Position numbers and translations under genes: made by a program. 64,000 nt of DNA, taken from positions 48,629 to 112,628 of the forward strand of contig JALSIX010000006.1 in NCBI GenBank assembly GCA_026989655.1, given 5' to 3'. The stretch comes from Caldilineaceae bacterium. Lineage in GTDB: Bacteria; Chloroflexota; Anaerolineae; Caldilineales; Caldilineaceae. This document shows, piece after piece, positions 63,898-64,000 of the stretch; the stretch's first letter is position 1; each line of letters opens with the position of its first letter. The notes below the pieces were generated by a model. The model had not been told where the DNA came from. It saw only the letters and a list, made by a program, of their open reading frames with translations, and did no database searches.

Positions 63898-64000
63898 CTA
63901 GAGCACCTCCCGGTGGTGTGGGTCCAGGATGTCCCGGACCATATCTCCGGCCAGGTTGATGCTCAGGATGAGCCCGGCCAGGGCCGCGCCGGGGTAGAGG
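63898..64000 (-). CDS. ABC transporter permease, oligopeptide/dipeptide type, C-terminal part (5' end outside window)
   Basis: The visible 33 residues LYPGAALAGLILSINLAGDMVRDILDP match the end of DppC/OppC permeases (consensus P-G-x-A-I-x-L-x-V-x-x-F-N-L-x-G-D-x-L-R-D-x-x-D-P). The frame is open to the window edge. It should be the inner-membrane channel of a peptide or nickel importer. Confidence 0.75.
   Translation of the reverse strand, partial: LYPGAALAGLILSINLAGDMVRDILDPHHREVL

Overview
The window is GC-rich, gene-dense chromosomal DNA and reads as part of a Chloroflexota genome, most like the Caldilineae/Anaerolineae side. This placement is inference from several features together: archaeal-type phosphoglycerate mutase, DUF177-rpmF-fabD order, FHA/winged-helix and Ser/Thr kinase signalling genes, Thr/Pro-rich lipoprotein-like SH3 proteins, several Gfo/Idh/MocA dehydrogenases, a GyrA with a clear GyrA box, and frequent GTG/TTG starts. 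No phage, IS element, CRISPR array or rRNA operon was found. Almost every gene is ordinary housekeeping or central metabolism; the oddities are in single proteins, RNAs and intergenic signals.

Layout. 1-6.2 kb (+): end of polA, argS, serA, an SH3 surface protein, a nucleotidyltransferase and a PAP2 phosphatase. 6.1-13.6 kb (-): a Xer-like recombinase with substituted catalytic residues, a phosphoesterase, a solute-binding protein, a membrane-anchored glycosidase, a coiled-coil protein, coaD, hemW and an FHA-winged-helix regulator. 13.9-17 kb (+): a Ser/Thr kinase divergent from that regulator, apgM and a sirtuin. 17-19 kb (-): a glycosyltransferase and a degenerate nucleotidyltransferase-like protein. 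19.1-28.1 kb (+): a strong promoter, then yceD-rpmF-fabD, fabG-nusB-tatB-tatC, an oxidoreductase and moeA-moaC-moaD-moaE. 28.2-29.7 kb (+): rnpB followed by six tRNA genes and a strong terminator.

29.9-38.2 kb: a large secreted HtrA-like protein without its catalytic His and Ser, a VOC protein (-), gyrA and a COG2865-type regulator. 38.2-41.6 kb (-): glyoxylate bypass, aceB-aceA. 41.9 kb: an orphan NarL/FixJ response regulator. 42.8-47.5 kb (-): sucC-sucD, a ubiquitin-like/Mut7-C protein, a MaoC hydratase and a Gfo/Idh protein. 47.8-52 kb (-): tRNA-Lys, a GH13 glucosidase, proS and OsmC. 52-55 kb (+): an acyl-CoA ligase and purine nucleoside phosphorylase. 55-56.5 kb (-): a double GNAT and a small protein. 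56.8-59.3 kb (+): a cupredoxin lipoprotein, a haem membrane protein and RNase Z. 59.4-64 kb (-): an unusual three-cNBD/two-bPH membrane protein, uvrC and the end of a peptide-type ABC permease.

How the parts fit. Fatty-acid activation (acyl-CoA ligase), the glyoxylate bypass (aceBA) and succinyl-CoA synthetase (sucCD) suggest aerobic growth on acetate or fatty acids. The moa/moe block makes molybdenum cofactor, and tatBC next to it can export folded cofactor enzymes. RNase P RNA lies beside tRNA precursors that are its substrates. The clearest candidates for something undescribed are the RNase P P4 helix with compensatory changes, the 834-residue cNBD/bPH protein, the pseudo-HtrA protein, the tailed MoaD, the altered Xer recombinase and two apparently leaderless promoters.
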